64,000 nt of DNA, taken from NCBI GenBank assembly GCA_004154925.1, contig QJNS01000086.1, positions 70,361 to 134,360 on the forward strand. Reading direction: 5' to 3'. This stretch comes from Monosporascus cannonballus. Taxonomy: Eukaryota > Ascomycota > Sordariomycetes > Xylariales. The translations under genes and the position numbers were made by a program. The notes under the pieces were generated by a model that saw nothing but the letters and a program-made list of their open reading frames with translations, made no database searches and was not told where the DNA came from. Positions 38,633 through 52,233 of this stretch are shown in pieces. Every line of letters starts with the position of its first letter. The stretch's first letter is position 1.

Positions 38633-38770
38633 TAGCAAAGCGGCTTATTTAAGCCGCCGTTTCGCTATATATACGCAAATATTACGAGCTTGCTAACTAG
38701 CTTTTTTCTTTTTTCCTCGTATAATAATAGAATATCTTCCAGAAACTCAAGAGACGTACAGCGCCGTAAC
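38633..38770. mobile_element. Small inverted-repeat element, copy 2 (MITE-like)
   Basis: 138 bp bounded by ATTACGGC and GCCGTAAC, the second copy of the element at 20811-20958 and in the same orientation. The two differ mostly by A/G and C/T changes and a few short gaps. It lies only about 160 bases right of the other small element, so insertions cluster here. Confidence 0.6.
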
Positions 38771-39369
38771 ACTTTTCGAAATATAACTTTTTTAACGTTA
38801 TCGACTTTTCGCCTTAGTATTTTTTAAAATCTTTCTATTTAAAAATCTTAAAATAACGTTTTTTAAACTTAAATAATTAGAAACGTATATATATCTATTC
38901 CTAATAGGTATTTTATAATAACGATTGTTTCTTAACTGTTAATAATAAAATCGTAAAGATGATAAAAATATAGGATTAAAAGACAATATGAAATGTCGGC
39001 CAGCTAACTAGCTATATATAGCTTTGCCAAGGTCACCCGATATGGTAACGCATAGATCTACTATACTGGAACCTCTGGCGTACTCGTATAATCCCTAACA
39101 CTAACCGTGTAATTTTGTAAAATACGTATTCTAAAAAATTATTATAATTTTTCAAAGTCGTTAGTATAAAAATATTATTCTAACTTTTCGAAGAATTTTT
39201 CGATACGTATTATATCGTAAATCTTATATATTATAGCTATATCGTTAACGTTAAAAATAACGTTATTTAGTTATTTTTTATAATATAACGATTATTTAAA
39301 GTATATTTTAATCTTAATTTATTTTTAATTTGGCCGTTAGATTCTATTATTACAAAAATAGTAATTATC

Positions 39370-39784
39370 TGTAACGAACCTGTCATATATCTACCTGGAG
39401 ATATAAGCAGTATTCGAAATGAAGTCTTGATTTATAGATAATAATACGGCGAAAAATGATATAAAGATTTATTTGTTAAAATATTTACGAATTTTTCAGT
39501 TAATTTAAAAAATAATGCCTTTAATTCAAGATTTAGATTAATAATTAAGGAGCGCAATTAAATAAGTGCGATTTATATAAAAAACTTAAAGTTTTATATT
39601 TTCTGCCCTTTTATTACTATTATATTAATTTCTTTAAATTTATTAAATTTTATAAATTGAAAAGATTTTTCATAGATTTAGTAAATCAAGTATATTGTTT
39701 TGAATTACGTAACCTAAAATGTAAAATGGCCTTACGTAATATAATTAAAATTTCCGGACCGGGTTAAACGTAAGGTTTGTAATA
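39370..39784 (-). repeat. LTR of the outer element (3' LTR in element orientation)
   Basis: 415 bp, equal in length to the copy at 53583-53997. Reading on the plus strand it starts TGTAACGAACCTGTCATAT and ends TTTGTAATA; the partner starts TATAGCAAACCTGTTATAT and ends CTGTAACA. Differences are mainly C/T and G/A. Conserved anchors include AATCAAGTA and ATGGCCTTAC. Confidence 0.85.
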
Positions 39785-40423
39785 TTATTTCTTTTCTTTT
39801 AAAATCTTTATATTAAAGATAGAAAATAAGTATTATTTCTTTTAATTAAGGTTTTGGTTCTTATGTTAATTTATTATAGCGGATCCTAGAAAAAAGTTAG
39901 TGCGTAAGGTTTCTATAAATTAATGTTAATCTCTCGATAATCGGTTTAATTACATTTTTAAGTTTAGATTTAAAAATTTACTATATTTTAACATTTTTTA
40001 TTCAGGAATATATAATGATGTATAATTAAGCACATTTTAAGTTGTCTTTAATATATTTGTTATTAACGTAATTCTAATCGATAGATCGTTATTATATCTT
40101 TTTTAGAAAATATTAATTTTAAATGCAATCGCTTTTAAACGGAATATTGTATTACGGAGAACGAGCTTTGAGAACTGCAATAAAAGTTTAAGAATAAAAT
40201 GTTAAAAAGGGTAAATAAATTGTAACATTTACGTCGGTAAAAAGATATCTTAAAAAAGGCTTTAGTTATTTTAAAACAAGGTACGAAATTAGATTTGTTA
40301 AAAAAACTCAAAAAATAAAGAAAAAACAAAGACGTATTAAAATAACGTAAATGCAATTTGCTTTAAAGATAAATGCTTGTGATGATATGCACAGCTAATC
40401 TTTATAAGGTGGATTTGGCTGTT

Positions 40424-40443
40424 CAAACCCCAATTGGGGTTTG
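40424..40443. repeat. Perfect 20-bp palindrome in a small GC island
   Basis: CAAACCCCAATTGGGGTTTG is fully self-complementary. It lies in a less mutated stretch of about 120 bp (40380-40500) inside the outer retroelement. It may belong to a tiny inserted element or to a non-coding part of the retroelement. Confidence 0.6.
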
Positions 40444-42399
40444 GAATTGCTGATCTTTTGGTCTTGTAGTTAGCGTCGCACCCTCGCTTATCTCACAATG
40501 TTATAACGAAAGTTTTTATTTTTTTCGATTAAAGTGATATAAGGTTAAATTTAGATAGAAAACCTTTATTATCTGCATATTTAGCCGCGTTAATATCTAT
40601 CGGTCGAGATTTTAACGATAAAACGTTTTAATTAAATTTATTACGTAGGTTAGACAATTAAATAGGTTTTAAATGTTTTTTTATATAAATACCATTTTTA
40701 CTTCATTAAATATTAAGCTTTGTTTTTAATTATTTTAAAGTTCATTATTTTTCTTAAATTTCGTATTTATCGTTATTATTTTTTTCAATTTTCAGTTTGT
40801 TTTTAAGAAAGCGTTTTTTGGTATTGGTTTAGGTAAGAAAATATGGAAAACGGGATATATTTTTACATTTGTAAATAACGATATTTAATTATACATTTTA
40901 GAAATACTTTCGTTAATCTTAAAAGAACTAAACTTTTAAAACCAAATTTATTATTAAGGTTTTCGTTTTAATTTATACGATATTTAAAGTTACGTTTTGT
41001 TTTTAGCGTAAGAAATAAACCTTATTTGTTTCTTATTATAATATTAAATTATTTTCTGTTAAAGAAATTTTAATTCGGTTTTGAAATGGATTTAAATTGT
41101 TTTGATTTTTGTTATTAATATTTTTACTTTTAGAACGATTATGGCGATTTTTGATATTTTAACAAATGATCGTTTTAGTTACTAAAGTTTTATATCGTAA
41201 CCATATATAATATTTTAAAAGTATACATTTCTATTTTTTATTAGTTAGTATATTATAAAATATTTAAGTTAATGATAAAAACTTTATTTAGTTATTCTAT
41301 TAATAATTAATGTAATTTCTAAAGTATTATTTTAAATTTTAATTATATCGTTTTATTTAGCCTTTGATTTAAAGGTAATATATTGTTAAAAACTTAAAAT
41401 TAACATTTATTTATTTAAATAAACTAGTGCTAAATTTAAGGATAAAAAGCCTTATTTTTGTTTAAAATAACCTTTTATATCATTTTATATTTATCGAAAT
41501 AATTTTTAACGATAATGTAAACTAATCATTTTACGATTATATCTTTTTTAAAAAGTAGAAAATATTTATATTTAATAAATTTGTTAATAATTACCTATAT
41601 TTATCATATTTTATTTTAGTAATCACTTTTTCTTTTAATAAAAGTGAATTAATAATACAGATTCAAATTATGATATTTTTGGTTTTATTAAAAATTAATA
41701 TGTTATAATAACTCGTAAGGTTTATAATAAGTTCTTTTAGCCTTATTATAAATATTGCAATTTTCAACGATTATTTTTAATTATTCGGCGCAATTTCGGA
41801 AAAGTATATTTTTTATAGTCGTTTAATAAGTTTGAAAATTCTTTAATATCTTTAAAATAGATTTTCATAAAATTCCTTTACAAATTATTCCTATTAATTC
41901 TTAATAACATAAATATTTTTTCGTAATATCACAATTAGTTTTTTAATTATATTTTTTAAATTATTAAATCTTTTTTGTTTTTTTATATTATAAAATTGTT
42001 GAAATTATATTAATAATTCAGATATTAGTCGTTTACTATATTTTATAACTAAATAAGATTATTTTTACTATATTATAATATCTGTATACTTTTTGAGGAC
42101 TTTAAAATTATAATATTTTTTACGCTTAGAAGTATCCGTTTCAATATTTTTTTTTCTAATGTAAAATATCTTAAAATTAAATTTTGATACGCAAAGTATC
42201 TAAATTCTATGTTTTTCTTTAATTCTTATATTTTTATAAATCTAATAAATTTTCTAATTAAAATAAATGTTGCAAGGTTTTTTTGTTTTATTGAAAAAAG
42301 GTTTTTATTTTTTTAAAAAAAATATTAACCATTGCCAATCATTTTTCTCCGTAAATTATATATTTAAGTTTGATATTACGGAAAATCTTAAAATAATAT

Positions 42400-43500
42400 A
42401 TTATTAAATATCATATTTAATTATCCTTTCATTATTTTAGATTTGTTTTTAACGCGGAATATTAGGTATTTATTCTTAATTGTTTATTTTTATTAGTACT
42501 AGATAATCTTATTATAAAATCTTTAATAATTTCGTCTTTAAATATCTTAAATTCATTTTAACCGATTTTTTATAATAAATTTCGTTAATAATTCAATTAT
42601 ATTTCCGTATCTTTTAATCAAATTACGTATATAATTCGTAAATCTTAAATTTATCGAATAATTATAATATTCGCTTTACCTACAATATACTAATCCTTAA
42701 TTGTGTTTAATTTAGAATTTTAAATTTGAATTTAACTAGAAATAAAGGTAAATCTTAAAAAATCTAGTTTTTATATATATTATACATTTTTAGCAGAGTG
42801 TATTTACACGTTTGTTTTGCGAAAAGTTTTAAATATTAAAATTACGAATGTTTTATACGTTTCTAAAATTTGAAAATAAATGAAAGTGTCGTCGAAATAA
42901 ATAAATATAAATTTATTTCAAAATTTACCAGCGCGTTAATAAGTCTTATAAGTATTATTCAGTATTTGTAAAATCTATGTATTATTTTAAACGTTATTTT
43001 TTATTTTTTATTTTTTTTCAATATTGTAATTTTATAATAATTATCTCGGTAAACGAAAACGATAAATTATTTTATTTTATTAACGTTTTTTAATATATTT
43101 ATAAAAAGTAAACCATATTCATTTTTAAGTATAACATTATTTAATTATTTATAATGAAATATTCGACGATAAATATAATTGTATTTTCGTTAATGTTTTA
43201 TTTATCGTTTTCTAACTTTAATATTATAAAAACGGGGGTATCCAATAAGAAAATCAAAAAACTGGATATATCTTTTTTTGAATCTAGTTATATGCTATTT
43301 TATAAAGTTTTTACTTTTTTTTAGATTTATATAATAAATTTTATGAAATTTAAAGCAATATTTTATAAATAAGTATTTAATAATTTTATGAATTATACTG
43401 TAATAAGTTATAACGTTCTTTATTTTTAAATAATTTAGTAAATTCTCGATATTTAGATAATATGATAAATATTTAGTTCGAAATGTAGATTTGTGGAATT
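42400..43500 (-). pseudogene. Reverse-transcriptase relic of the outer Gypsy element
   Basis: On the minus strand the frame through 42888-42899 gives NKFIFIYFDDTFIYF, a good match to the Gypsy catalytic stretch with YxDD, preceded by RAGKF as in the usual ALAG-type lead. Stops interrupt it on both sides. RNase H and integrase should lie at lower coordinates (about 40.0-42.4 kb), but I could not read them with confidence. The limits given are approximate. Confidence 0.6.
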
Positions 43501-44743
43501 ATATAATAAATTTCGAAATAAAAATTTTTTAATTTTGTTATTTTAACGTGTGATAAAAAGGTTCGGTTTTTTCAATGAATACGTGAATTATTACGTTTAA
43601 ATTATGATATTGCTAAAATAATATTATATTTTAAAATATTGACAATAGTCAGCGAAAGGTATTTTTAATATTTTTAAATTTATGTTTAAATTTATTAAAT
43701 TTCTTAAAACTTCGTTCGTTTTCGTGTTTAAACGGGTTTTTATTTACCGTACGTAATTTATAGAACTTTAATTTGTATTTTTAAGCAATTTCGTAATTTT
43801 CTATCATTGTAAAAACGATAAAATCTTCTTTTATTTTTGAATCGATTATAGCCTTAAAGGTTTTGTTCTTATAATAAAAAGAGATATCGATTAAATTACG
43901 TATTTCTTTTATTACTCTTTATAAAGTTTTATAAGTTTAAGTTTTTTTAATAACTTAATTTCCAAAACCTTTAACATATTTTCAATTAATATAATTTGGT
44001 TATAAAAACATATTTTTATTTTCGAGGTTTTTTAGTAACATATTTGGTATAATAGTTATTGATATATTTATATCACTTTTTTCGACCGTATTAACATTTA
44101 TAAACAATAATTTTTTGGTTCGTTTTTTGGTTTGTTATTTCTGGATTATAAGGTTGAAAATATAATTTTTAAAAAGAACGAAACCTGTTTTTAAAACTTC
44201 GTATTAACTATAAAATTTCGAAAAATAATATAAATGTTTTTATAATATAATCATTTAATTTTTTTAACTTATAATATAAGTAATAAAATTTAAAATATTT
44301 TAATTATTATAAAACTTTTATATATGGATATTTATTGTTAAACTTAATAATTAATTTATTAGATTATTTCGGTTGATATTTATTATTTTTTTCCGCTTTA
44401 AAATAATTAAATTATTTGTCGCAACAACAAATAATAAAATAAAATAAATGGTAAAGGTTTATTTTTAATTTTTCAATATATATCGTATATTCGAAAGGTT
44501 TATAAAATTAGAAAAATAATTATTCAAGTTATTAAGATTTAATTAAAATTAACCGTTGGCATTGTGTAATTTATATCTGTAAAGTTTAAAATACTAAAAA
44601 TCTTTTAACTCTGTAATTTTTTAAAAATTGTTTATTTTAAATGATATTTATAAGTTTTAGCCTTAAACTTTTAATAAATAAGATAATTTTCTTATTTTAA
44701 ATTATTATAACAGTAATAAAGTCTAGTTAAAAAGAAATTAAAT

Positions 44744-44948
44744 TGTGAAAATATAGCTACTATAAAGTGAGCTTAGTAACCGATCAGCTACCGATCAGCT
44801 ATCAACCCACCTATTAATATAAATCCACCATTTAACAACTAATAGAAAACATTAAACAAAATAACCTAATACATTTATTTCTTAGAATATACATTACGAC
44901 TGGTCGGAAATCACGTTATTTTAATTTATAATTATTTATTATTCTATA
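44744..44948 (+). repeat. 5' LTR of the inner element
   Basis: 205 bp, starting TGTGAAAATATAG and ending in CTATA (an expected CA end changed to TA). It pairs with 52029-52233. Shared anchors are ATAAATCCACCAT/ATAAATCCACTAT and TTACGACTGGTCGGA. It keeps CCGATCAGCT twice in tandem near 44781-44803. Confidence 0.85.
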
Positions 44949-46999
44949 ATATTTCCAGTTTTTACTATGGAAAATAACGCGATAATTATCAAATGCAAAG
45001 TTCGCCGATTACAAAACAAACATAAGTTATCGATTAGAAAAACTACCGATCGAAACTTGATAACCGAACGATCGATTACGATATAAAAGTAAGCAAAAAA
45101 GCTTACGATAAAGTTTTAATAAGCAAATAATTACAGTTTTCAGGATTTTAAATTCCTTTATATATATAATAAAATATATTTCAATAATTGTGGATCGAAC
45201 GGCCGAAAAACGGACGGCATATAACAATTACATTTCAGAATTTAAAATAAAGAAAAATTAAGTTTTTTAATAATAACTAAAATATAAATATTATCGGTTA
45301 ACAAAATAAATAATAGTTGAAATTATTTTAGCAATAAATTAAATAATAAATAATAATATAAATTAAAAAATACTACTTTATAAATTAATTACGATATCGT
45401 TATAAAAGCTTAAAAGTAACGAACGAATATTGCGTTATAATTAATCGAAACTTTCCGAACATACGTCTATTAAAAAAAAGAAAATTAAATAAATGTTATT
45501 ATTGAAACAAATACCGAAAAATTAAAACGAAATATTTTTATTTAAATTTACTAAATATTAAATTATATAGACGTTTTTATTACCAACGTTTAACGATTAT
45601 ATCGTATTATTTTTAATTATTTCGATTATAAAGATTTTAAAAATAAACATTTTATAGACTTTTACTAAAAAGATAGTTACGTAAAGCTTAACTTTTTGAT
45701 AAGAAATATAAGGAGTAATTTACAGAATTACGATAATAAACCGATTTATTACCGTTAAACTTTTACGTTAAAAATATTTTTAATTTATAAAATAAAGCTT
45801 ATAAACGATTAGAATTCGAAAAAGAATTAAAATAATAAATATTTTATTTTTACTTATTTTTACAAGTTAATATTAAGATTAAGAAATATCTCATTATAAA
45901 AAATGTTAAATTAAAGCACATTAACAACGTAATAAATAAAGTAAAATATTATTAAAACGCCGAAAAGGCGAAACAAATTAATAGTTTTCCGTTAAAAGTG
46001 TTAATAAAAATAAAGGATCTTATTTTAAGGCCTTTAAAAAAATTCTAAAAATAAATTAAAAACGTCGTATAAGAATAATAAAAACTACAAACGTTTTAAA
46101 TCTAAAAATTAGAAAATCGTCGATTTAATTCCGATTAAAATAAATCTCTATAACTTAATATCTTTAATATCTAAAAAGGCTTATTTAAATATTACAATTA
46201 CGGGAAAACAAACTGTAAAAATCAAAATTGTAAATGTAAAAAAGATATGAAAAATTTATGATTCCGATTATACGGAATCCGATTTCGGAAAGCCGTATAA
46301 AATATTATAATATATAACGATAAATTAAACTAGTTTCTCGACGAAAAGTCCACAAAAAACTGGAATAAATATATATATCTAATTTATTTCGGCTAATAAC
46401 TGCAAAACGGTCAGAATAAAGCCGTCATTTTAAAAAAGGTATTTATTTTAAGAAATATGAGACATAAAACAATATAACTAAATATAAATACCGGAATATA
46501 AGTAAATATTATAAATAAAAAGTTAGCAAAAAAAATTAATCTTTAACTAGTTTCCGTAAATATTCCCAGTTTTATCGATATTAACGGTGCGTATATTAAA
46601 TATTATAGGATTTAGAAAATTTTTATTACTGTAACGGAGAATAACCAAAAAGAACGAAAATTTAAGTAAATTTATTTCGTAATACGCTGCAATTATAAGA
46701 CGTTTAATATTGTATTACTGGAACTAAAAATAAATAGATTAAAATTCTTATTAAATATAATTATGTATTAATAGTTATATAAATTGCTATAAAAAATCGA
46801 CAAATACAAAATTACAAACCTAATACTTTCCCACAAGCACGTTTATACCGTTAATATAATAAACCTAATCGACAAACTAAATATTCTAGAATTTAAGAAA
46901 TAACAAAAACGGAAAATAATTAACCTTCTCGTATACTTAAAGGTTTCCGGCAAATGTATTCCGAAAATATAACGAAAGAATTTCCTTATTTATAAAGGA

Positions 47000-49900
47000 C
47001 AAAATAGATAATAAATTTAATTTTGAGAAAAATATTCTTAGTTGGCTTAATTTATCTTATTTCGCAAAACTAGCAAAAGATATTCGAAAAATATATCTAG
47101 AAAAGCCTAAAAATTAAACGGATACGTTATATAAAAACGGGCGTAAAAATACCAGTATTATTCGTACTTAAAAAATAGCAATTTCTAATTATGTATTAAT
47201 TGCAAATGGTAAAATCAAATAATAATAAAAAATTAATATTTTTTTAAATTTAGACATAATAAATTACCTAACGTTAATTAATGTATTTTCGAGAATTGAT
47301 TTTAAAGATATTTATTATAGTATTAAGATTAAAAAAAGCATTTAATAAAAAATTGTTTCTGGAATACGTTATAAATAATTCGAATAGATAATTATATTAT
47401 TTAGCTTAGTTAATACGCCGGGTATACCTTAAATTTATGTATATAAATTTTTAACTAAATTAATACATTATGTATATATATAATACATCTATATAATATA
47501 ATTATTTATTCACACAAAAAAATATATATAATATTTTAAATTAATTTATAAATAATTATTATAATTTTAATCATTTGTCAGAATATTTAAATACGAATTT
47601 TGTAAGAAATAAATTATAATTCTTAAATTTTATAATTAATATTGATAAGTTAAAAATAAATTTCCAACAAATAGATGCCATTCAAACGTAATCAAAATCG
47701 AAATTAATTTATAATATCTAAATCTTTTTAAAGTTTGCCAATTTTTATCGGCAATTTATCGCCTATTATTTGCGCATTATTAAACCTATTATCGGAATAT
47801 TAAAAAGCGCAATATTAAAGTAAAAAATAAAGTTTTATTAACTTAAAAAAGCTAAAAAAGTATCTCGCAAATTAAGAAAAAAAAGGTTAATTAGTAATTA
47901 TTCTCTAATGTTAAAATAATTTCAAAAGTATTAAGATTAAAATAAATATTTTAATAACAGCTATATTAAGGATATTATCGTAAAAGTATAAAAAGCATTA
48001 ACGTTTAACTATATATTGATTTCGAAGATTTAACGCAATCGAAAAAAATATGTTATAAAATAATAAAAGCATTTAACGATAATAAACACCTTAAAATATT
48101 AACGCGTAATTTTGAGAAAAAATTAACTTGATAAATTTATCGTTTTTTGTAATTCGATTTTAAAATCTATTATTAATCGGATGTGGTTAATCTGGCGAAT
48201 AATTTTTTTAAACGCGTAAATTATATATTAAATATTATTACGTACCGAGATATAATTCTTACGTTGTTAAAAAATTAAAATTTACGAACGATACATCGAA
48301 AATGTATGAAAAATAATCGCAAATATATAATACGATTTAAAATATTATAAAAGGATACAAAACTTCGTAAAAACTATACAAAATTTATTTATCGTTAAAT
48401 TTTTAAATAAATTCTAGATAACAAAAGTTTAAATAATTATTATTCGCGTAAAGAAAAGAAAAAGCTTTATTATACAATCGCAAAACATTTTCGAAAAAAA
48501 GAAAAAGTAAAAACTATGTACCTGCGAAATTTATTACTTACGTATAATATTATAAGTATAAATTACAATAATAATACGATTAACGATTAAATAAAAATAA
48601 TCGTAAATTACGATTATATTACGTTTGGATTCCGAACATCTCAGAAAATTAAAACTAATATTTAAGCTATTATTTATAATTAATGCATTTTACATTTTTA
48701 GAGAAAGAATATTTCAAAAACGAAGCGGTATTAAAACCGAAATTTTTTTAATAATTTTACGATAAGGTTTGAAAATTGCAAATTAAAAATTTAAACATTA
48801 TAAAATTAATACTAATACCAGAACGCTAAACCGAAATAAAAAGAAAATATTTCTTAAATTTAAATAAGATTTTATATTATCGAAATAAATTCGTAATTTC
48901 GTTATAAGGCATTTTATAAAAATAGCTACTTATGTACTACTATATTAATTTAAAAACAAAATATATAAAAAATATCTGTATTTAAAAATTAATAATTAAA
49001 AGGTTTTATTAGAATATTATGGCGAACGATATCCGAAATTATATTAAATAATATTCGAATTATTAAGGTATAACGAAATTACGCTGTAAAGTATATAGAT
49101 AATTACAATCCTTATTATTATTTCACTACTTTTTATAAGAAATCTTGTTAAACTTTATTATAAAATTTCCTCAAAGTTTAGGCCTAAACGAACTAAAATA
49201 TAACGTTATTTTAGTAATCGTTAACCGTTTTACGAAATTATATTTATTTATTCCTATAATTAAAGTTTTAACCGTAATCGAATTAATTTTATTGCTTTAT
49301 AATTAGATAAAATACAAATTTAGTACGTTAACTGAGATTATTAACGATAAAGATAAATTGGTAACAAATTAATTTTAGGTGGAATTTTACAAAAAGCGAA
49401 AGATAAAACGGCGAATATTAACCGTTTATTATTTGCAAATCAATATCTAAAGAGAACGTATATATTAAATTTGGAATATTTTTTCTGCAATTATATTAAC
49501 GACTATTAACAAAATTAAATAAAGTTATTACTAACTACGCAATTTACGTATAATAATATTCGGAACGCGAATACCGGCCGTTTTTAGTTCGAAACTTTAT
49601 ACGGATTTTACTTAAAAATAATAAAATACCTTTTATAAAAATTTAAAAGATAAGTATAAAAAGTAAAAAAACGCCTTAAAAATTAATAGTTATTTATCGA
49701 ACGATATACGAATACTAAGAAAAAATAACGGCAGTTTAAAAGAAAGTGCTATAATTAACGTTATATATTTAAGAAACTTTAATTAAAATAATAAATACGT
49801 TTATGGATTAAAAACTTTATGTTTGAAAAGAAACAATTCATATTTATTTATATCCGAATTACGATCAAAAAAACGAAGAGGTTTTTAAACATATAAAATT

Positions 49901-50700
49901 ATTATTATTATTAAATATTAACGGATATAAAATATATTTTCGACATCTTTATTAGAACCGTAACATAATTAAAAACTAAGTGACGTTTAAATAACGTTAT
50001 TAAACCTAGTAAAAGACTAAAAAAACTAAATAAATAAAATATATCGTTTATTATCGAAATAATCCGCAATAACGGAAATATTTAATTAAATAAAACGGGT
50101 AGCTCGCTAAATATAATACGTAAAAACTCCAAACGCATTTCGAATACGTCTTGAAATATTATAATATAATAAAAAAAATTAAATACGTTTAAAAAAATAA
50201 AACGACGTAAAAATCGTAAAATAATAATAGCTCGAATAGAAATTAATCGTTTAATAATTTTAAAATTATAAAAATTAATTTTATAAAATTATAATATTAA
50301 ACTTAATATATTAATTAATTATAGAATTGCTTTTAGGCTCTTGGCGAATAATTATCTTATTATATATCGGTCGGAAATCGACTAATTAGATATTGTTAAA
50401 TATATATAATACACTGAAATATAATTAGAAGATAAGCGACGATATAAAAAAATTCGAATCTTTATTTTAAGTAAAAAGCTATATTTGATTGTAAAGGTTT
50501 TATTAAAATAAAATATAAAAATCTAAATTATAATCTTTTTATAAATAAAACGAAAAACGAACGGAAATCCATAAGTAACGCAGAGAAAATCGAATTTTTA
50601 TTTCGAAAAAAGGTTTTTACGCTTAGTAAATATTTCAAAGAAATTAATATAAAAATATTGAAAGGTAATTAAAAAATATACAATAGCAAAAAGCGGGTAC
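47000..50700 (+). pseudogene. RIP-inactivated Gypsy pol of the inner element
   Basis: Readable plus-strand fragments, in the correct order: LFSLVNTPGIP near 47400 (end of the reverse-transcriptase fingers/palm), FLKFANFYRQFIAYYLRIIK near 47725 (connection domain before RNase H), and an integrase core near 49215-49400 reading FTKLYLFIPIIKVLTVIE and, further on, LTEIINDKDKLVTN. The integrase-like YYLQINI follows. The C-terminal part fades near 50.7 kb. Stops occur in every frame, so no product is possible. Confidence 0.75.
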
Positions 50701-51112
50701 ATTTATTAAATTAAGTATGCGTAAAATTTAAAAAAAAACTTAAAAACATTTTATTTTTTACCAAAAATAAGGCCTAAGTAATCGGAATATAATTTGTTGT
50801 TAATCGAAAATAAGGCGTTATTTTTAAAGCGCTTAATATATTTAGGCTTAATAACGGCCTTGCTTGATAAAGGCGTTTTTTAATTATAGTTATTAATAAG
50901 TATTAGAATTTTGTTAAAACGTTGCAGAATAGGCGGAAAATATTTGTAACTAGAAAATATAACGATATAATGGTTTTCGAAAGTTATCGTATTTATAAAA
51001 ATATCTTAAAACTGCATTTAATTAAAAGTTAATTCTAAAATAATAAAAAGAAAATTATAATATTTGTAAAAATTTCAGAATTTACAAATCTATAAAATAA
51101 TGTTAAAACTGG

Positions 51113-51355
51113 ATGTTCGTAATTACAACGAACAATTGGAAATTTATTTCCGATATATTAAAAAAGCGGTATTTCTTTAACGATAATCATATTAAAAACG
51201 AATTTAGCTTTATAAAAAATATTAAGTCAGCGACCGATCGTAGATTCGTTGGCGTGTTTATACGAGTTATTTGCAATACGAACTTTTTCGAATTTACCGA
51301 TTATTTCTTAATTATCAATACCGGATTAAAAAATTGTTTAAGTAGTATCTTTTAA
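51113..51355 (+). pseudogene. 80-codon open frame between pol and the 3' LTR of the inner element
   Basis: It opens with ATG (MFVITTNNWKFISDILKKRY) and contains ATDRRFVGVFIRVICNTNFF. It is one of the longest open stretches in the AT-rich block and sits in the 1.3-kb space between the end of pol and the LTR. It could be a relic of an extra ORF or of the pol C-terminus. No family is recognised. Confidence 0.3.
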
Positions 51356-52028
51356 GATAATCGGAATTTGAATAAAAATTAAATAGTAATATTAATAATA
51401 TTGGAAATAAATCTTTATTGCGCGAAAGATTTTATGATAATAATTAATTACGATATAATTAAAAACGGTCGGAACTTAAATGTAAATCGCACAATAATGA
51501 AAATAATACTATGTTACTAAAATATAATACGGCTTATTATCGCCCGTAATACGATTAATTTTTATTTTACCGTCGGTATTAAAGGAATAACGTTAAAAGA
51601 AATTCCAGTTATTATTAGTATTAAAGTATTATTTTTGGTAAGATTGTTTGCAAAAAGTAGATATTATAAATAAAAATAATACGAAAACCGTATATAAGAC
51701 GAAAGAAAAAAGTAAGGTAAAAATAAAGACAAAAGAGACATTAAACGAAATACGTACGTAAAAAAATAAAAATAAGGGCGCAGAAAGAAAAAAAAAGGAA
51801 AATAAAATGGGGTTAAAAATATATTAAAATAAAAATCTAAGCGGAAGACAATTAAATATTTAATATAATACGTATTAATTATTACAGTAATTACTTAAAA
51901 TATAATATAATTTACGTACTTAAAAACGGAAAATTATTCGCAAACTTACGTAATCACATTTGTAAATACGTTATACCAAAGTAATAATAATATTGTTAGA
52001 AATTAACAATTTAAAAAGGGAGAGTAAT

Positions 52029-52233
52029 TATAAAATAATAATCTTTATAGAGTAAGATTGGTAGCCGATTAATTGTCGATCAATTATTGATTACTTATTA
52101 GTATAAATCCACTATTTAGTAACTAATTGGAAATATCAGATAAAAGTAATCTAATATATTTATTTTTTAGAATATGTTTTACGACTGGTCGGAGATCACT
52201 TTATCTTAGCCTACAGCTATCTATTATATTATA
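52029..52233 (+). repeat. 3' LTR of the inner element
   Basis: 205 bp, the same length as the 5' copy. It starts TATAAAATAATAATC, where the canonical TG start has become TA. Its last part (CTACAGCTATCTATTATATT) is less mutated than the 5' copy, so damage differs between the two ends. Confidence 0.85.

Larger units (their letters stand above)
44744..52233 (+). mobile_element. Inner Ty3/Gypsy-type LTR retrotransposon inserted into the outer element
   Basis: 7490 bp bounded by 205-bp LTRs (44744-44948 and 52029-52233) and an exact 5-bp target duplication TAAAT (44739-44743 and 52234-52238). It runs opposite to its host element. The plus strand is A-rich throughout, as is typical for the coding strand of such elements. 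Pol motifs are legible in order. It inserted after the outer element and is itself heavily mutated, so RIP acted, or acted again, after this insertion. Confidence 0.88.

Noticed and set aside
40444..40495. tRNA-like string (GGTCTTGTAGTTAGCGTCGC)
   Set aside because: It resembles the 5' half of a tRNA with box A, but there is no matching T-arm or acceptor stem downstream.
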